A stretch of 34,387 nt of DNA from a virus: positions 1 through 34,387 of IMG/VR virus record IMGVR_UViG_3300032893_000894, one strand, 5' to 3'. Shown one piece after another: positions 32,763 to 34,387 of the stretch. Below the pieces are notes generated by a model. The model was given only the letters and a program-made list of their open reading frames with translations, was not told where the DNA came from and did not search any database. Position numbers and translations under genes: made by a program. How positions within the stretch are numbered: position 1 is the first letter of the stretch; every line of letters begins with the position of its first letter.

Positions 32763-33430
32763 AAAACCTCACAGACTATCTCTCGCTCCAGTGCGCCTAC
32801 CTTGTCATCCTGAATCACGACAGGACCTTTGAGCAACACGACCCAAAGCCGCTTACCTTTCCACTTATCAGGATTCAGCGTGGCGTGCAAGGCATTCTTC
32901 GTGCAGATCTGTAGGGGACCATCGATCTTCTGTACAAGTCCTGGATGAGCCGATTCCGAAGACTTTCCGCCATTTGACGGCAATCCGTTTTTGTCGGACT
33001 TCCAGAAGGCGTAGAACCCTTCGTCGCTGAGATCAATTCCCATCGAAGCAAATACCATGCGCCAATAACCGTAGCCGTAGCCGGAGCCGTCGCCGTCGCC
33101 GTCGCCGTCGCCGTAGCCGAAGCCGTAGCCGTCGCCGGAGCCGTCGCCGGAGCCGTAGCCGTAGCCGTAGCCGTAGCCGTAGCCGTCGCCGTAGCCGTAG
33201 CCGTCGCCGAAGCCGAAGCCGTAGCCGTCGCCGTCGCCGTCGCCGGAGCCGTAGCCGTAGCCGTAGCCGTAGCCGTAGCCGTCGCCGTAGCCGTAGCCGT
33301 CGCCGTAGCCGTAGCCGTAGCCGTAGCCGGAGCCGTCGCCGTAGCCGTCGCCGTAGCCGGAGAACGCCTCAGTCCATTGGGGCAGCGCACCCCATTCTAC
33401 CCCCAGGGATCTCATTGATCTGCACCACAT
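32759..33430 (-). CDS. Gly-Tyr-Gly-Asp repeat protein with conserved C-terminal domain
   Basis: About 223 residues if begun at ATG 33430; ATG 33415 (MRSLGVEWGALPQW) is an alternative and no ribosome site decides between them. Residues ~23-121 are almost pure alternating Gly with Tyr, Asp, Ser or Phe (GYGYGDGYGYGDGYG and variants). The C-terminal ~100 residues are a proper domain: YWRMVFASMGIDLSDEG, CTKNALHATLNPDKWKGKRL and WVVLLKGPVVIQDDKVGALE. I associate such tails with a family in phages and bacteria of unknown function. Repeats may form a flexible or amyloid-like arm. Confidence 0.75.
   Translation of the reverse strand: MWCRSMRSLGVEWGALPQWTEAFSGYGDGYGDGSGYGYGYGYGDGYGYGDGYGYGYGYGYGSGDGDGDGYGFGFGDGYGYGDGYGYGYGYGYGSGDGSGDGYGFGYGDGDGDGDGSGYGYGYWRMVFASMGIDLSDEGFYAFWKSDKNGLPSNGGKSSESAHPGLVQKIDGPLQICTKNALHATLNPDKWKGKRLWVVLLKGPVVIQDDKVGALEREIVCEVL
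33070..33362. repeat. Tandem hexanucleotide-based repeat tract
   Basis: Built on the plus strand from CCGTAGCCGTAGCCG and CCGTCGCCG units. The 3-base step varies among GTA, GTC, GGA and GAA and the pattern recurs in blocks of about 50-100 bases (for instance similar arrays around 33120-33180 and 33240-33300). It encodes the Gly-Tyr/Asp stretch in the minus-strand gene. Such a tract is prone to slippage and recombination, so its length may differ among related genomes or be wrong in assembly. Confidence 0.85.
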
Positions 33431-33485
33431 TCCAGCTTCCGTTTTTTCCAGAATCTTTCTGGAAGTCTGGCATCTCCCAGCATTT

Positions 33486-33770
33486 CTAGGACCATGGCGC
33501 AGCCTCCCACTTTTCCACTGCTTCGGGACTGACCTCCGTAACCGAAGTGATATCGCGAACTTCGATGTCCGCAGCCGGGCCGATCCTGCAATTGGCATTC
33601 GGACCTCTCGTTGCCAGACCCATAAATCCGTGAAGATCGGCCGACCAATACACGCACAGACGCGCCCTTTTCAGTTGAATGGTTGGGCCGCTTGTAGCGC
33701 TTGCGTACCCGAAAAATACGCCTTTGTGGGCGGTCGTCACGAGAACCGCTCGCTCGTTTTGTTTTGCCAT
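33486..33770 (-). CDS. DUF6948-like small phage protein
   Basis: 94 residues, starting MAKQNERAVLVTTAHKGVFF. The sequence then has YWSADLHGFMGLATRGPNAN, CRIGPAADIEVRDIT and SPEAVEKWE, which matches what I recall of the DUF6948 family of phage proteins. Its function is unknown; it is compact and beta-rich. No ribosome-binding site precedes the ATG. It is the first gene of the leftward operon, with a promoter whose start site falls at the ATG. Confidence 0.8.
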   Translation of the reverse strand: MAKQNERAVLVTTAHKGVFFGYASATSGPTIQLKRARLCVYWSADLHGFMGLATRGPNANCRIGPAADIEVRDITSVTEVSPEAVEKWEAAPWS

Positions 33771-33776
33771 GGACCC

Positions 33777-33805
33777 ATCGTACAAAAACCTCTTGCAATT
33801 GTCAA
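33777..33805 (-). promoter_or_regulatory. Leftward sigma70-type promoter (overlaps the rightward one)
   Basis: On the minus strand TTGACA (33800-33805) and TACGAT (33777-33782) are 17 bases apart. The first is a perfect -35 consensus; the second matches at 4 of 6 positions of TATAAT. The expected start site, about 7 bases past the -10, is 33770 or next to it, the A of the ATG, so the transcript is probably leaderless. Confidence 0.6.
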
Positions 33806-33821
33806 TAGATTTTTGTAGAAT
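33793..33821 (+). promoter_or_regulatory. Rightward sigma70-type promoter (overlaps the leftward one)
   Basis: TTGCAA (33793-33798) and TAGAAT (33816-33821) are 17 bases apart. The predicted start, about 7 bases past the -10, is at or near 33828, the A of the ATG. There is no ribosome site before this ATG. The element overlaps the leftward promoter between 33793 and 33805, so polymerase can hold only one at a time. Confidence 0.6.
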
Positions 33822-33827
33822 ATTTTC

Positions 33828-34121
33828 ATGAGGCAAAAACGTCAGGTGTTTGACCTTCTTCGTGAACGCCGCTATTGGATGCGCCAATTTACGGATTTAC
33901 GAGAACGCCGCAACAGAATCATAGATTTACTGGAGACTTGTGATGCACAATGCGTTGCCTTGTTGAAGGACTGGACGTCCGCTGATGGTTACGTTCGCGT
34001 GGCGCGGGAGATCGGCATCGACTCGCCTCGGCCTCACGAGAACCTGCGCCAGGTGCTGCTCGGGAACCAACGGATGAGCGCAAAGGTCATGGGCCACCGC
34101 AACGAAAAGGGTAGCAAATGA
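33828..34121 (+). CDS. 97-residue basic helical protein, possible regulator
   Basis: Begins MRQKRQVFDLLRERRYWMRQ, a strongly basic helical region, followed by a second helix (RRNRIIDLLETCDAQCVALL) and a mixed C-terminus (GYVRVAREIGIDSPRPHENL). The region VRVAREIGIDSPRPHENLRQ could be part of a small helix-turn-helix, but is not a clear match. First gene of the rightward unit, without a ribosome site. A DNA-binding regulator or an early host-takeover protein are both possible. Confidence 0.6.
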   Translation: MRQKRQVFDLLRERRYWMRQFTDLRERRNRIIDLLETCDAQCVALLKDWTSADGYVRVAREIGIDSPRPHENLRQVLLGNQRMSAKVMGHRNEKGSK

Positions 34122-34387
34122 CATTAGAACAATTGCAACAGATTTTCCCGGATGCGACTGCTGAAACTTGGCATCAGCATCCCAACGGTGGCGGATGGGT
34201 ACAGAACACTGCGCGGGTCTCCGGCGATGCGCGGGTCTCCGGCAATGCGCAGGTCTCCGGCGATGCGCAGGTCTTCGGCAATGCGCAGGTCTCCGGCGAT
34301 GCGTGGGTCTCCGGCACTGCGTTGGTCTTCGGCGATGCGCGGGTCTTCGGTAATGCGCAGGTCTTCGACACTGCGCGGGTCTCCGGT
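34118..34387 (+). CDS. Hexapeptide-repeat (left-handed beta-helix-like) protein, 3' end beyond window
   Basis: ATG overlaps the preceding stop as ATGA. The first ~30 residues (MTLEQLQQIFPDATAETWHQ) form a capping segment. From about residue 31 to the window end the sequence is a run of six-residue units of the kind A-x-V-(S/F)-G-(D/N/T) (ARVSGDARVSGNAQVSGDAQ...). Each unit is 18 bases and the DNA copies are nearly identical (for example GATGCGCGGGTCTCCGGC). The pattern is the left-handed beta-helix fold of hexapeptide proteins. Only the first 90 codons are visible. No acyltransferase His is seen so far. Confidence 0.75.
   Translation, partial: MTLEQLQQIFPDATAETWHQHPNGGGWVQNTARVSGDARVSGNAQVSGDAQVFGNAQVSGDAWVSGTALVFGDARVFGNAQVFDTARVSG
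34208..34387 (+). repeat. 18-base tandem repeat inside the hexapeptide-repeat gene
   Basis: Consecutive units of the form GCG-NGG/CAG-GTC-TCC/TTC-GG(C/T)-(GAT/AAT/ACT). About ten copies are seen to the window end. Low divergence between units suggests recent expansion and possible length variation between relatives. Confidence 0.85.

Noticed and set aside
33070-33362. CRISPR array
   Set aside because: Units are 3-9 bases, in frame and without unique spacers, so this is a coding repeat.
32875-33390. Minus-strand ATATAT-type frame overlapping the Gly-Tyr repeat gene
   Set aside because: It is the same tract read one base out of frame (Ala-Thr repeats). The Gly-Tyr frame has the conserved C-terminal domain.
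34168-34371. Other open frames on both strands over the hexapeptide-repeat tract
   Set aside because: They are shifted readings of the 18-base repeat. The frame starting at 34118 is the one with a coupled start and a known repeat pattern.

Overview
This window is most of a tailed double-stranded DNA phage (or prophage) genome of moderately high GC. It carries a recognisable packaging, capsid and tail module plus part of an early region. There is no tape-measure, sheath, tail-tube or baseplate gene. The order portal, scaffold, capsid, adaptor, nozzle-like protein, internal virion proteins resembles short-tailed (podovirus) phages. The host is not visible directly. GC content and the Cys/Thr/Ser/Gly-rich style of the two large extracellular-type proteins would fit a soil bacterium such as Acidobacteriota, but that is a weak inference.

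Rightward late region (1-28805). Two very large proteins lie at the left: one lacking its start, with the look of a polysaccharide-lyase-type tail protein, and a second with a Sec-type signal peptide. They are followed by a small protein, the large terminase, a coiled-coil protein, a His-rich protein, a beta-rich structural protein, two 56-residue basic proteins, a zinc-knuckle protein, portal, scaffold, two small membrane proteins, a dedicated promoter and the major capsid protein. Next come a conserved small head gene, a strange antisense tRNA-like gene, a zinc-ribbon protein, a triplicated adaptor, a small beta protein, a 1069-residue tail protein, a GNAT-like protein and three probable internal virion proteins. 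Most neighbours overlap or abut, as in one long operon.

Leftward region (28904-33770). A run of fifteen genes reads left from a promoter near 33800. First are small phage proteins (a DUF6948-like protein, a Gly/Tyr/Asp repeat protein and small zinc-binding proteins), then a RecT-like annealing protein. Last are a lipoprotein, a small hydrophobic protein and a GH24 endolysin. This operon converges on the end of the structural operon.

A second rightward unit starts at 33828, back to back with the leftward one. The two predicted promoters overlap, and both appear to start transcripts at or next to the ATG. It encodes a small basic helical protein and then a hexapeptide-repeat protein that runs off the window. 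No integrase, DNA polymerase, repressor, CRISPR array or transposon is visible.

The most unusual points are: (1) a three-fold internal duplication of the head-tail adaptor domain in one polypeptide; (2) an antisense tRNA-like gene with a 52-nt intron-like insert at the anticodon loop; (3) the overlapping divergent, apparently leaderless promoters; (4) a probable ACG start codon; (5) hairpins directly 5' of ribosome-binding sites in the leftward operon.
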